From Gavia stellata (taxonomy: Eukaryota > Chordata > Aves > Gaviiformes > Gaviidae), in assembly GCF_030936135.1 (NCBI RefSeq), contig NC_082619.1, positions 1,429,208 to 1,493,207 on the forward strand: a DNA stretch of 64,000 nucleotides, written 5' to 3'. The translations under genes and the position numbers were made by a program. The notes under the pieces are model-generated. The model was not told the DNA's origin. It made no database searches and saw only the letters and a program-made list of their open reading frames with translations. Within the stretch, counting starts at the first letter, position 1, and each line of letters starts with the position of its first letter. This document shows, piece by piece, positions 1 to 18,500 of the stretch.

Positions 1-3000
1 CCCTGTCTGCCTGGCTCCTGCTGCTGCCCTGGAGAGCCATTTCGTCTCAAAAAAACACCTCAGCAATGCTGTCACCACTGAGCTGGTTCATCCCCTAATA
101 ACTCAAATGCATCTTAGATGATAGAAATCAGCCTCACAGACAATAATGGCGCATGGTCCCTTGTACATTCATTTCCCGGTTTCCAGTAAAATATAAAAAG
201 AAAATAAACCAGCACTGGCATTTCAAGGCAATTACTCAGAAGGGTCAAGAGATACAGACCAACACGGAGGAGCTGGACAACGTCAAGTCTCTTTAATGCG
301 TAGGGATAACGTGATAAGGCTGTCAGTTACCCTGCAGTGAGGGAGGCAGGGATCAAGCAGTTATAATCAAGTTTCGGGCTTCTCTGACCTTACTTGGTCC
401 TCAGCTGTTACTATCCGCTGCACACAGTACCGTAGTCTGATGCCAGGATCGTACCTGGGGGACTGCAGCGAGCACGGTGGGTCTCTGCCGTGGCACAGCC
501 ACAGAGCCCCCGCGCAGGCAGTGCCCGGGACGCGCGGCTGGCAGCGGTGGGATGTGCTATGTGCTCTCCTTCCGTTAGCTGTTTCTTTACAAAGCTGCAA
601 GGTGCTGCCCAAAGCGAGTAGAATCTCAAAAATTGACACCATAGCCTTTTTTCTGTAGGAACTCGGGTAAAAGAGAGGCCCCGCTGTGAAGGTAGGAAGC
701 GAAGGGACGGCTGCGCTACTCCCACGGAGGGAAAGCGGCTCCGGCAGTCGCTAATGGCAAATGTCTGCTCCGCAGAGCCACGCTGCTGGAGGGAACCATA
801 GCGAGCAACCGTTTATTTTCCAGTGAAATTAGGCCAAACCTTTGGCTGGAGCGAAGCGGGCTAGCAGCACGGAGGCCAGGCGGGTGATGGCGATTTGTGC
901 TAAGGAAGGGGCTGGGCCGATCTCCTCACGCTATTTGAGTCAATAGGAGCATTGCCAGCAGCTTCAACCAGGGCGTGAGTTCATCCCCGCCTGTGTCCTC
1001 TTACATTGGAGCGGGCGGCTCCTCCCCACGCTCCCGGGGCAGCGGGGCCTGGCAGGGAGTAAGGAAAAGAGCCGCTTGCCCTCCAGAAATTTCCCCTCCA
1101 GAACTTTTGCCACCAATTTTAAGGCCTTTCCCTTCTCTGTAATGCCAATTACAGACGTTTGCAAACTGCCCGTTTGTGGCAATGCAGCCCTCGGCATGGT
1201 GAGGGGCATGGGCGAACCGAGTAGGGACAAGAGTTGTGCCTGGCCACACGGCTGCGTTGAACCCAGTAACATCGCCTTGCATCAGGCCTAAGTCATTCCT
1301 TGTGCTCTGCATTCCCCCCGGGAGCGAACAACGAAGCAGCAGGCAGTGCCGGGGCTGCTGAGGAGCGTCTTCGCTAGTCGAGCGTGGCCAGCGCGGGTAT
1401 TGCACAAGCTGAAGTTCAGCGACTCCCTGCCAAGTGATGATGTTAGCAGCTGCGGAAGGGAACCAATCCGAAACCATGGGAAAAACATTTTTGGAGAGAA
1501 ACATCATCGCTGAAACCATATAAACAAATCACTTTTGACACAACTGAGCAAAGAGCTATAAAAGGAGAGCTTGGGAAAAACAGCACTAATGGGCGGTAAT
1601 TCACATGGTGCCCGCCAGACTGTATTTTTGTGATTTGTATTCCTTGGGGATGCTGGCCTATGATTTCCAAAGCACAGAGGAATATGGAAACAGCCCGGCC
1701 AGATGTGGGGCCACGCTCGGCGCCCCTTGGCTCGGCAGATGCTCCGGTACAGGACGCAGCCGAGCGAGCGGGGGACAGCCTGCCTGCCGCGGGCGTGGGC
1801 CCGCCGTGGGCTGTTTCCCTGCCGACGGGACTGGACGGGAATGCGCAGGAGGGACAGCAGCACTGCGGCTGGGAGCTGCTGGAAAGACAACAGCAAAATG
1901 AACGGGATTAACCCCAACCCCAGCGTTCCGGCTGGCACCCACTGCAGCCGTGCTCCTCCGGGCACTACAGACAGCAGGACCTTGTCGCTCGAATGCTCCA
2001 AGAGCGGAGGCGAAGCGGTGTCTGAGACGTCTGCTCCATCCGCACGGCCTTGTCTTTGGGAACAGCAGAGCACAACAGCCGTGGCCAGGCAGCTTCACGA
2101 GAAAGTAATCGCTTCTAATCTGGTTAGAAAACTTCAGCCCTTGGGAAAGCACAGCATGCCTGCCTGTGGGCCGGGGAGGAGGGACCACAGGATGGCAGCT
2201 TTAGAAGAAATAAATGAAATTCGTATTAGGGGCTGAAATCGTTTCTCTGCTTTGAGAGACTATTTCAGAGAGCAGAAGAGCAGTAACCTCTGAGGAGGTG
2301 AAATCCACAGCAGAGGAGTGGGTTCTCCATGCGCTGAATTGGCACCGTTACCGGGAACGCAGTTCCAGCAAGATCCGCTCTTATTAGAGTCCAATTTTTG
2401 GTTTATGCTTTCTCAAAAGATGTGTTCCTCCAGCACGCCGTCTCAGACAGCAATAAGACGTTATGAGCTGCTGCTCCGTGGTGCACACAATGACTTTTAT
2501 GAGCAGAAACCCGGGATCCCAGAGAGCCTTTGCACAAACCTAAGCTGGGTCTGTAACTTAAGACCCACTGAGTTCGCAATTTAATCAGACCAACATGGAA
2601 CGGGGAGGTCACGCAGGGCCCCTGCTCTTACCCCATCTCAACTGCTTCTGTTTGTCAAAAAACCGTTGCCTTCGCTGCTGCCCGCGCAGGGCGGTCAGCT
2701 GTAACGCAGTCAGCAAAGATGCGGTGCCTCTGTGTGCCGCGGAGCAAGAGCCCCCGTTCCTCCCTGTGGTCTCCCCTGTGACTGGGGGCAGAGGTGGCAC
2801 CCAGCCCTTAACACAGGGCACCTAAAGGGCCTCGCATCCACTGCAGATCGCGCCTGGGTGGCCCGCGATGGGAGCCTGTATCCTGCCTCGGCAGGTCCGT
2901 GGTACTGGGAGGAAAGCCTCCACCCCACAGCTGCCACTGTTTCGGTGCTGCCTCCAAACAGGACGTGCAAACAGGTGACACAGAGCAGTGCCACCGAAGT

Positions 3001-5404
3001 GCTCGAGCCTGGCGCCTGCCGTGCGGCTGGTGGCACCCAATGCGGCACACCAGCCAGGGCAGGGACGCCCTCGCGCCAGCACTGCCGCAGCCGAGGTCAG
3101 CGCCATGCAGCATCACAAAGCCACTGCCTGGGGTTACCGAAAGGGGAGGCCGATGGCTTCGTGGCCAGCTGCAGGCGAGGCACCAGCCTCCCCGAGTCAC
3201 CTGCTCTCCCGCAGAGCCCCGTCTGCAGGGCGGCACCCAGGCACCCCTCCTGGGAGGATGCCTCGGGCTCGCTGGGAAGGCGCTGGAGCCCAAAGGGAGC
3301 GGGTGAGCGGGACGGCTGAGCCCATGCAGGCAGCAGCGCGGCACGGCAGCCCCACCTCGCACACCCCAACCGCATGACTGCTGTGGCAGGTTTGCCCTGG
3401 GGCCCTTTCACGCTTCCATTTTTAGATGAGGTTTTCAGTGTTATTTTAGCAGCACCAGCTGTCTCAGTCCCCAGCAACGCTTCTGGTCTGGCTCAAGTGT
3501 TTTCCCAGCCGAGCAGCACCCCTGAGCCCGTCCCCTGCCCAGCCAGCCCCCTCCCTCCCCGAGGAGGCTGAACCAGCCTGGCCATGCCCCCCACCTCGGG
3601 ATTCACCCCAACCCAGGGCAGAGCTGCAGGGCAGCGTCCGCAGCCCCCCACGGCTCTCCAGCTGCACGTGAGCACGTACACCGCCCGCGCCCACGGGCTC
3701 CGCTCGCTCTCCCGCTACCGCCAGCAATCCTGCAGCCCTGCACGCTCTCGCAGGTCGTTGCCCCGTTACGAGGGGAACCTGAAGAGGCTGGGGTTTGCAC
3801 CACAGCTGCAAAGGCAAAGTCCCTCCCCGGCCTGAGCTACCGGCAGCGGGTTATTTCCCCTCCCCAAACTCACTGAGCAGCAAAGACGTTATAAAGTCAA
3901 GTGAAAACAGTCCCCGGGGCTCTGCACACCCCCTTGGCGGGAGGCTCGCGCACACTGTGGGAGGTTTCTGGGTTGCTTCTTTGAACAGTTATTTGAGGTC
4001 AGGCTGACTCAGTGTTTCCCAAAAGGCAACAACTCTTATTGTTTCAGTGCAGGTCTAGAGCAGCGCCAAGCACCGCCCTGCGCGCCGGGGCCTGCTCCGA
4101 GTCCCAGGGAGAGGTAGGTGCTTTCTGCACACGAAGAGCCAAACAAGAGCTGCTATCCCAAAATTCAAATGCAAACCACAGCTCTCTGTCTGCGGATCAC
4201 CTTTTCCACAGCAGGCGGGCAGTTCTGGGAACCCGGGGGATGCTCCCAGGAGGTGAGGAGGGGACGTGCCTGCGGCAGCCCACACACCCCGAGAATTTCT
4301 CATCTTTGCTTTGCAGGTAGCCTCTGCAGCTCCAGAGCCTGGGCGCGGCTGGAGACGGCAGTCTCCAGCATGCTTATGGGAAATGAGTCTTCCCGGTCCG
4401 CAAAGAGCCAGGCGGACCCAGGGTAAGCGATGCGGGTCAGAAACCGGGCTGCCCGGCCCATGCAAAGTCCAGTACTCGCATCATTTGGGGACCTGATGTT
4501 CCCAGTTCCTCTTCAGGACACGCTGGACACCACAGCGCTGAGCCCTCCGCTGCGTTAGCCCCCCCCGCCACACCGACCTCCTCCCCAGGGAGGGAGAGGC
4601 AGGCTGCGGCGGGCGGCCCTCGCGCTCCTGCGCTGGGGAGGGAAGAGGCCACCGTGGCTGGGGCTAGCAGGGACAGGCTTCAGGCTATTTCAGAGAGAGC
4701 GAGTGAGCTCCCCAAAGCACCAGTCCCTCCTTTAGTGTTCCCAGCTGCAAGAAGATGGATTACAAAGAACCAGGTGCAAGTAACCTTTCCGCCTCCCAAG
4801 GAAAATTCAAGGCTCAATGCTCATTACCGCCACTTCTCGAGCCTGGGGCAATTGCACTGGCTGCGCAGCCTCCTCAGGAAAGTGTTTTATTCCAGTCCAG
4901 AATAAAATCCATTTTGGTAACGGCTCTCCCCTGGGCTCACGCCCTTGGATCCCCCCCCAGGATGCTGTACCCCCACGTGGCTCCATCCCTACATTACGTC
5001 CATACCCGAGCGCCTGCTGCCAAGCCCCCACAAGACCAAAAACACCCTCTTTCTCCCCATCCTGAGCAGTAACCCAGAGGGTGAAGGGCAGGAAGGGCTT
5101 TTGCAAAAAGCCACTCCATCACACACGCCCACACTAATGGCAACAGCCACAGAGCAGCTCAGCAGCGGGTGCGCGCTGGGGTGCTGAGCACATCCTGCAG
5201 ACCCCCACCTGTGGGCTGCACAGGGGCACCCCCCCCCACTCGCTCGGGGCACACCGGTCCCACCGCAGCACGCGTGGCCTTTCCCCCTGAGGAGGGGGCA
5301 GCCCCGGAGCACCAGCGCTCTCCCCACTCCCTGGGGCTTCCCTGGTACCTGGGCGCTGGGGCTCGCCAGCTCCTTTCCAGCCTGTCCAAAAGAGGCGTCT
5401 CCAC
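1..5404. other. Non-coding flank with no recognised gene
   Basis: I see no exon with recognisable protein homology in this stretch. Open frames are short, lie on both strands, and show no paired splice signals or familiar motifs. In mammals FXYD6 lies on this side of TMPRSS13, but no FXYD-type frame (an FXYD motif followed by one membrane segment) was found. The stretch could hold untranslated exons or regulatory DNA that cannot be recognised by eye. Confidence 0.5.
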
Positions 5405-5423
5405 CTGGAGCACTACCGAAACA

Positions 5424-5429
5424 TTTATT
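5424..5429 (-). terminator. TMPRSS13: Probable polyadenylation signal of TMPRSS13
   Basis: On the minus strand this reads AATAAA. It is the first canonical hexamer I noticed downstream of the TMPRSS13 stop codon at 6747. It would give a 3' UTR of about 1.3 kb, a usual size. The assignment rests on position and motif only. Confidence 0.5.
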
Positions 5430-6746
5430 GAGAAGAGTGTGGGGTGGCCAGGCCCCCCAGGACCCCTCTGCAGCTGACGACACATCTGGAGAGAGGAGTG
5501 CAGCCTCGGCAAAGGGGCAGCCAGCCTCTGCCCACCCGACGGGCGCTCACACCGCCGGCCTGGGGGTCTCCCATAGCACCCCGTGTGCCTCAAAGCATCC
5601 AGGGGGAGATGCGGGCGCTTGTTTCCTTGAGGAAAATGCGTCCCCGCTCTGGCATGGCCAGGGAGGCAAGGCTGGCTACGTGATCCCTGCGTGCTCAGCA
5701 ACTGGGGGGAGGAGGAAGCAATCCGGCACCGGTCACTGAGCAAACAGTGTGAGATCCGGGAGCTGGCTCACGCTGGCGAGGGGCTGGGCGCTGCCGGGGA
5801 GGGCTGGCTGCTCCCCATCACGCTCCACCTTGGCCTTTGGCTGCTACCAGCTTCTGTCACAGCTCCTGCAGGCACCCCCCCGGAGAGCAGACCTGCCCCA
5901 CACCGCTGCCAAAATCCTCATCAGAGCAGGGGGGGAACCGAGACCAGCTGCACGCAGTCCTGGGAGCGAGTGCTTGCTCTGACCATATCCACGGCTTGGA
6001 AAAATAAAGAAACGGGTATTTCTCTCACGGGGAGGAACATTGTTTAAAAGGCGCTTCCTAAACCTGTCTGCAAACATGAGAGCAGCTACTGCTCCTCCCA
6101 GAGGGTGGTGGAACTGCACCTCGGGGCTCCCCTTCGCTCAGCCCTCCCTGGAGAAAACAGGGAGCGTGGCCTCGCAGGTGGGGGCACAGCTGCTGCCCGC
6201 CAGCGCAGCGTGGCACACAGCTGCACCGTGCCAGCAGAGCCCCGTCCTGCACCCCAAGGCAGCACAGCTGGGACCTGGCTCGCCCATGGCACCCCACTGC
6301 TTTCCTGCTCCTCGCTTCCATCCGCAACCTCCTCCGGATCGACGGGCAGCGCGAGCAGCCCCTCGCCCGCCGAGCATGCTGCGGTCCCGCCAGGAAGCAC
6401 TCGCGACACCCCCGTCACGACACGTCTATTGACACGAGAAGAACCACAGACACAGGGCGAGGAGCCACCGGCACGGGCTGCTGCCGCCTGCGCACTGCCG
6501 GGCCAGGGCTGGCTGGGTGCTCTGCCCGGCCGCTGCCAGGCCACCTCCCTTGCACCGGGCGAGGGCAGAGTCACTTTGCAGGCGCCGTATTTTCAGAGGT
6601 TGGGGGCAGCGACAGGTCCCTGGCTGCGTGGACAGTCCAGAGATAGGTGGGGGGATCTGCTGCTAGCATCACGCCCTGGCAGCAACCAAGGGCGGGGGTC
6701 TGCGCCGGCCGGCGAGGCGCAGCCCAGGCAAGTGTCCATCCCGGTC
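5424..6746 (-). other. TMPRSS13: TMPRSS13 3' untranslated region (inferred)
   Basis: This runs from the TMPRSS13 stop codon to the putative AATAAA on the minus strand. No convincing coding exon lies here. Long open frames on both strands are a by-product of high GC. The 3' end is inferred from the hexamer only. Confidence 0.45.
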
Positions 6747-12200
<5,454 letters not shown>

Positions 12201-15200
12201 GCCCCTCTGGAAGCCTGCCTCTGATTTTTGGCCCTGCGGCCGCTAGCGATCACATTTCCCCATAACCAGACAACATGCCCTTCCTTCCCTGCCAAGCCAG
12301 CAAGCAGCCCCTGGGCTGGTGCACAGCTCTGGGAAGGGGCAGAGAGGATGGGGACATTGGGCAGAGCGGGGCAGCGGCGGCAGCTGCCGCAGAGTCGCCC
12401 CCTTCCAGCTGGATTTTCTCTACCCTCGTGTTTCCTGCCGGGAATCGAGGGCCCTAATGAGCACGTCGGGAGCCTGCTCAGGCTCATGCTTTGTAAATAC
12501 GGCTGTGCCCTTTCTTGCAATGCGGTGGTGTAACTTCCCGGGCATTATATCCCGTGAGTCACGCACCCCGGCGTGGCCACGCGTGCTCTCCGCGCAGGGT
12601 CTGCCTCAGCCCCCAGCTGAGCATCGGGGGGACAGACCACCTCTTGAACTGTGCCTGCGGAACCGCTGGCAGCCCAGGCGCACCAGCTGCAGAGCCCGCA
12701 GGCACAGCATCCCGGGCTCCCGGGGAGGCTGCCTGGCTGCCCGCCCCGGCCGGCAGCGGGGTGCGCAGGGCCACCCCCCGGCACAGACCTCCTCCCGCCG
12801 CCCGCGGGGCCCTTGGCATGTCTCCGGGCCATCGAGAGCCACCTCCACGCTCACGTCAGGGGACGGGGACTGAGCGAGCAGCTCCCCAGCCTCCTGCAAG
12901 CACAGGGAGGAGCAGAGGCAGCTTCTGTTTCACAGCATCACTCACCGCTTCTCACCCCTTCCCCTCTAGCCAGCGACAACAAGCCTGAATTTGCTCAGCC
13001 TGCAGCCAAAGGCCGGTTTTCCCTATGCCTGAATTTCACAGCAGCCGCGTGGGCAAGGCCGGGACAGCCGCGCTGCAGGCTTGCCTTCTCGTGGGCTCTC
13101 CCAGCGGTGCCGGGGAGCCCAGGAGAGCCCCTTGCTCTGTCCTGGGGCTCGGGCTGGTGCGGCAGCCAGGAGGGCTGGAGAGTGCCCTGGCAGCATCCTC
13201 CCCGAATGAGTCTGAGCAGTCACACTGATGGGATCCAAGTTCTCGCAGCAGTGTTGCACGCCCGCACCGTGAAGCATCCCTGGGTGTTCTCAGTGCCCGT
13301 TATTAGAAAGCGCACGCGATCAGCAAGAAAGCCAGAGCTGCAGCGGGTCCTGCGCCACTGCTTCGCAGAAACAGAGCAACGAGCAGATGCCAGGAACCCT
13401 TCCTAGGAAAAGAATTTTTCCCGTCTATGTGTAAATGAGAATTCTGTAAATACCCAGACAGTATCATTTACGTTGGCATTTGTATGCCATCTCCACATGT
13501 CTGATATTTCACATGCCTCATCCCACGGCAAGCGTAACCCTTGGGTTTTCAGATCAGCAGAATTACAATGCTGTTTGGGACAAACCTCTCCATTGTACTC
13601 GAAAACACAGCCCAGCTTCAGCAGTAAGCAAGCCAGTGATGCTGGATGCTAAAGCATTTCTACCTCCAGTGTACAAACATTTCAAACTAACACGTAGGTT
13701 CACCAAAGGTTAAACTGCTCCTATTGTTCCTTAGCAGGAAACACATGCCCTTTCTTGCACTCGGGTGAACTATTAGCTACTTATTTCCTTAAAAGTCTAA
13801 AGTCCAAGTATTATTTTTCTTGAGGTCTGTCACAGAAGCTAACAAGACGGGCTCCCAGTAACCAGCATAACTAGTTGCTGTTCTACAGCCACCGGAGCAG
13901 AGAGCAAACAGCAGCGGCTTTGCAAACATATTTCTGTAAAGGAGCATGCACTACCCCGCTGAGTGAGCTGTGACTTCTACCCACAAAACCTTTACTCATC
14001 CTTTGCTGGCTTTTGAGTAAAAGTCAGCCGGAGCTGTGCCTATCTCACATGCGCGGCTGCGGTTTGAGCCCTTTTTCTAACGTCCTCTCTGCAAACGTTC
14101 CATGAGCCCTGAGAGCGTTAAGTGCTGCTGTGGGCTGCCGCCTGCAAGTCAGGAGTGGGGAGGGGGAGCCCAACCAGCTCCTTTCTGTGGCTGGGCTGAC
14201 TTTCAGACAGCCGGGGAGGAGGGATGCTGGGGACGCGCGGGGGACTCCCGGCCAGCCCGGCTCGCCTCGTGCCTGGTCCAGCTCAGGCTGCCCAGGGGAC
14301 GGGTGGACGGTGCCTGTCTGCAGCATGAGCCCTTTGCTAAACTTGTCGTGAGCATAAACACCACGGCGGTCCCCCTTCACTCTGCTCTGAGGCTTTGCGC
14401 AGAGCTGGGAGAAGCACCTGAGCCACAGGGAGCAGTGCCAGAGAAGCCCGTGCCCTTCACACCGTGAGCTGCCATGTGCACTGACCTCCAGCTCGACTCC
14501 CTGCCGCAGGGGGAAGGCCACCAAGTCCATCCTAGCAGAGGCCGATCCCCCAGGGAAAGGCGGTCTGGGCTGGGTTCGAGGCTCAGGATCCACGCGTGAT
14601 GGGGAGGGAAGGCAGGGAAACCAGCCAGCAGTCACCGGTAGTTTCGGAGTGGGAGGGAGAGCGGAAGAAGCCAGGCAAGAACCTGGGGTGTTGTAACCGG
14701 ACCCAGGGCCCAGCCACGTCTCGGAGGAGCAGAAGGGCACAGCACCTACCCAAAACTAGGAGCATCAAGAAGGGAGGGAAGCAGCCTGGCTTAAATAAGC
14801 TGGAAGGAGCTGCCTAAATAGGTGATCATCTTTCCCAGCTGAGCTCGGCAGCCCACCCCTCACCATTGCTCTCTGCTGCTCACAGCCCGTTGTTCGGGGC
14901 AGAGAACCGGCTCCTTCACCTGCGCTGATTGTCCGCGGCAGATTAGCTCAGCAAGCACACAACAGCGACATTGTCCTTGCGCTCACCTGGGACAAAACCC
15001 TCACAGAAAGTCCCCGTTCCCTCCTGGTGACAGCCGTCCCGCTCGAGTGCCGCAGCTGAGCAGTGCCTCGGCGCTGCCTCCCTGGGTGCCAGGGACAAAC
15101 TGGGCAGGAGCTGCGGGAGGACGCGGCCGAGACCCAGATGCTGTGAAGGGGCAACGCGCGGGGAAGTGAAATCCCAAAGCAGGCGAGAGCCATTTTGCAA

Positions 15201-15324
15201 GCGCAGGTGACAAGCCGTGTCGACTGAGTCAGCCCGATCTGGCCAGGGACAGGTTGCCCTATGCCAGTGTGAGCAGCCCTTCAGGCAGAGATCAGAAAAT
15301 GTTCCAGGGAGTGAGTAATCGCTG

Positions 15325-15425
15325 CTCACCCCATTCCACGGATGGGCAAACCGAGGCAGGGAAAGACGAAGCGACACTCCTGCAGTTGCGGAGCTGAGGG
15401 TGACACCTGGGACTCCCAGTGGCCC
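15325..15425 (+). repeat. MIR-like SINE relic
   Basis: The core resembles the familiar amniote SINE segment: a CCCCATT start, then GGATGGGCAAACCGAGGCA, then a degraded tail ending near GGGACTCCCAG. It is a worn version of the same core seen in two better copies at 46.8-47.05 kb and 47.64-47.83 kb. The boundaries are approximate. Confidence 0.4.
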
Positions 15426-15461
15426 ATTTACTCCAAGCGACAAAGCCAAGGTGGCCCAGTG

Positions 15462-15516
15462 GGGATGCCCAATATTGGGCAATATGCCCAATACTGTCTC
15501 CATACGTGGGCATCCC
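15462..15516. repeat. Perfect 16-bp palindrome inside a 9-bp inverted repeat
   Basis: TGCCCAATATTGGGCA at 15466-15481 is its own reverse complement. GGGATGCCC at 15462-15470 is mirrored by GGGCATCCC at 15508-15516, and GCCCAATA recurs at 15486. The arrangement could fold into alternative hairpins. No gene or known element accounts for it. Confidence 0.6.
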
Positions 15517-18500
15517 GACTCCTGCCCTGCTCTCACCAAGACGCGGTGCTGCTGCCCGCTTTTGGGGCCACCTAGAGCTGGGATCACGCTGCAACGCAGT
15601 GCTGGGGGCAGGCTGCCCCTCCCTCGGGACCCAGCCAAGATCTGGCATGAGCCCACCCTGCGCCTGCTCCTGGCTGCCTCTGAGGCACCTGCACGCCAAG
15701 GGGCAGGAAGAGGGTGGCTTTTACAGCTGGCCCTGCCTCCCCTCGAGCCCTGTCCACCCCGTCACTGCCGGCTTTGCACGTCCCGGACGTCGCTGGCACA
15801 GCCGGCAGCACTCGGCACGGTAATTACCCACTGCCTCGCCCGGGCGGGATGAGCCCAGTGCCCAGCCGGGGATGGATGTTTTCCTCATGACAGGATGCTC
15901 GGCAAGGCCCCAAAGCCGAGACCAAGCTGGCCCTGGTCAACCCAGCCCAAAAAAAGCTTGGGGAAAACTGCCAGGAGAGCGGGCAAGGGAGAGCAGCAGG
16001 GGCCAGGGCCACCAGCGTGGTGCCGCTGCTACCGACACGCTGGCAGGAGGTGCAGAGGGCTCAGGAACGTGCAGCTCCCACAGGTGCCAAGCGGCACTGG
16101 CTTCCACCGGCAGCGCCAGCCCATCCCACCAGCCGGTCCCCCCGGTTCGCAAATCCACTCCAGCATGGAAAAGCAGCGGTGCCAGGGTCGCTGACACCTC
16201 CTCTGCTGGCACAGGGCTGACACCTGGGATGCCGGCAGCAGTCCTCCTCCCTCCATGTGCCAAGGGGGTGCCGGAGGCAGCGGCCCCACAGGCAGCTCGC
16301 CCCAGGTCCTTCTCCCCGCCGGCAGCAACAGGCTGCTGCGAAGGCAACGCCCAGAGAGCAGGAGGGAGAAACTGGGCCCTCCACCAAAACCCGCAGAAAG
16401 CGGGTCCGTACAGCCGCAGAGCAACCCCCGGTACTCCTCACCAGGTCAGAGCCAGAGGAGCTGCCTGCGCCTTACCGGAGAGGTTTTCCCGTCCATCGGC
16501 CGCTGCAGGGCTGGGCTGGGATCACAGCTCCGGCACAGCCATCCTTCGCTGCGCAGCACAGTGCAGAGCGAAGTCAGGTCCGCAGGGACGGGGCAGAATC
16601 TGTTTGGCGAGCGGGCTCGTACGTCAGTGCCAGCGCCAGCGCAGAGGGAAACCAGTCCGACCTGCTGCCCGGCTCCACGGCTGCCTGTTTCCCAACTGCT
16701 CCAGGCACAGCATGCAAAATACCTGCCTCTGCTGTCGGTGGCCCCAGCCCGGCGCTGAGGAACGCTGGGCAGGGGCAGCAGGAGCTCCGGCTGCGACCAA
16801 AGGTCTGGGTGTCCGGGAGCAGGTGAGGTCTGGCCCCTGGGCACCGCGGGCTCCTCACCGCTCTCCTGGCTGTCTCCCCGCCCAAGGGCCCCCTTCTCCA
16901 CTGTGTGCCCGCGTGCGCTCGCCTGCACCTCTCCTGCCCCGGCTGAGGGCTGTGAGCGCCAGCTGAGGATGGGAGAGGAGGGGACGCGTGGCCGTGTTCA
17001 ACCCCAGCAAAAACCCTCTCGTGTGCCCCAGGAGACTGAGAAGTGCCCTCTTTCAAGGGATATGAAATGCCGTTTCCTCTAGTTTCTCTAAAGGCTCTCT
17101 CACTCCTTTGCTAATGGAGCGATGCTTACGCATCGTGGAAGGAGAAAGCAGAGGTCTCCCGCTTCCTCTGTGGGCATGAGCGAGGAGATGCTTTGCTTAA
17201 CCCAGAACTCACATTTGGGAGAAGCAGGTAAAAATATCCAGATTAAAAGGAGAAAAGCCCAGATCCGTTGTGTGCTTTCTGATGCCCAGACCCATGTCCC
17301 TCAGCGCCACATGCCCCGCTCACCGCAGCCCCAGGCTGCCAGCGGAGCGGCTGCGGGGTGGATGAACGAGGCTGGTGGGGAGCCTGTGCCTGCACTCCTC
17401 ACGGCTGGGGCTGCACCGCAGTCTCTGCTCTGCACTGCACGGCAGAGAGGCAGGATGCTTTCCCAGAGATGCAGCCAGCGCTTCCTGTGACTCGGGCTGC
17501 TCCCAGCTCCAGCCAGCGTGTGGATGAGCAGCCTCTGGGATAAGAGGTCATGGCAAGACACGGCCCCGCTCCCGCCTGCCCGTGGGGGCTAGCACCGGGC
17601 GGTGCGAGGGCAGCGCGTGGCTCAGCAGGGAGGAGGGCAGCCTCTCCGATGGCCCGGTCCCAGGATGCTGTCTGGCTGCCACCCCGACACTCTCTTTTCC
17701 AGGCACATTTCTCCCGGCATTATTCATAGCATAAGTCCCTTATTCATCCGGCTCCCCACCCACAGCTGCTCATCAGTAGGGCAGGAGACAAGCAGGGCCA
17801 TCCAAGCTTGGAGGAAAGCTGCTTCAAAGCCCCCCCTTGATTTCAAGGCTGAAAAGCTGAGGATGGATGCTGCCGTCCCCTCCACCCTGCCCCGGGGCTC
17901 CCCGTCTGGCCCCTCCCGAGGGGTCAGTCGCTGCCCTTCTCCTGCACACAGCCTGGGGCCAAACCCGGCCAGCCAGAGAGGGGTATCGGGGAGCTTGGAG
18001 GAGAAGACTGACACCAGAGTCCATCCTGATCTTGGCGTTCACCCCTGTTTTCTTCTGGCAAGGTCATTGTCAAGCCCTTTGCCTGCCTCTCTCAGCTGCG
18101 CTGGCCCGGGGCCTCGCTGCCCGGGCAGGTCCAGCACACGCACTTCAGCGCACAGGGCGAACGCTTCCCGCGGCGTTGGCCACCAGCCATGTCGCCCTCG
18201 GGGACCCCCTGCTCCCAGGGTGGTTTCTGAGCCAGCCCTTGCTCTGCAGCACGCTCCTCTTAGTTGTCACTCGCAGGACTAACAGCATTTTCTTTGCTTT
18301 CTGCAGCCACCCCCTGCCTCCGAGGGCTCTGCCCGGCTGCGGTGCTGGGCAGAGGGAGGCAGGCGCTGGCCAAGCGGCGAGCTGTCCCCGGGCAGCCCTG
18401 AGCTGGCCTTGCCCGCATGTCTGCGCGAGCTGCCACATCCTCTTCTGAAAAGGGATTCTCGGAAAGCAGCTCCAGATGGCAGCTCTGGGAACGATTGCTT

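Noticed and set aside
1-6700. Search for FXYD6, the mammalian neighbour beyond TMPRSS13
   Set aside because: No frame with an FXYD motif and membrane segment was found. The gene, if conserved, lies to the left of the window.
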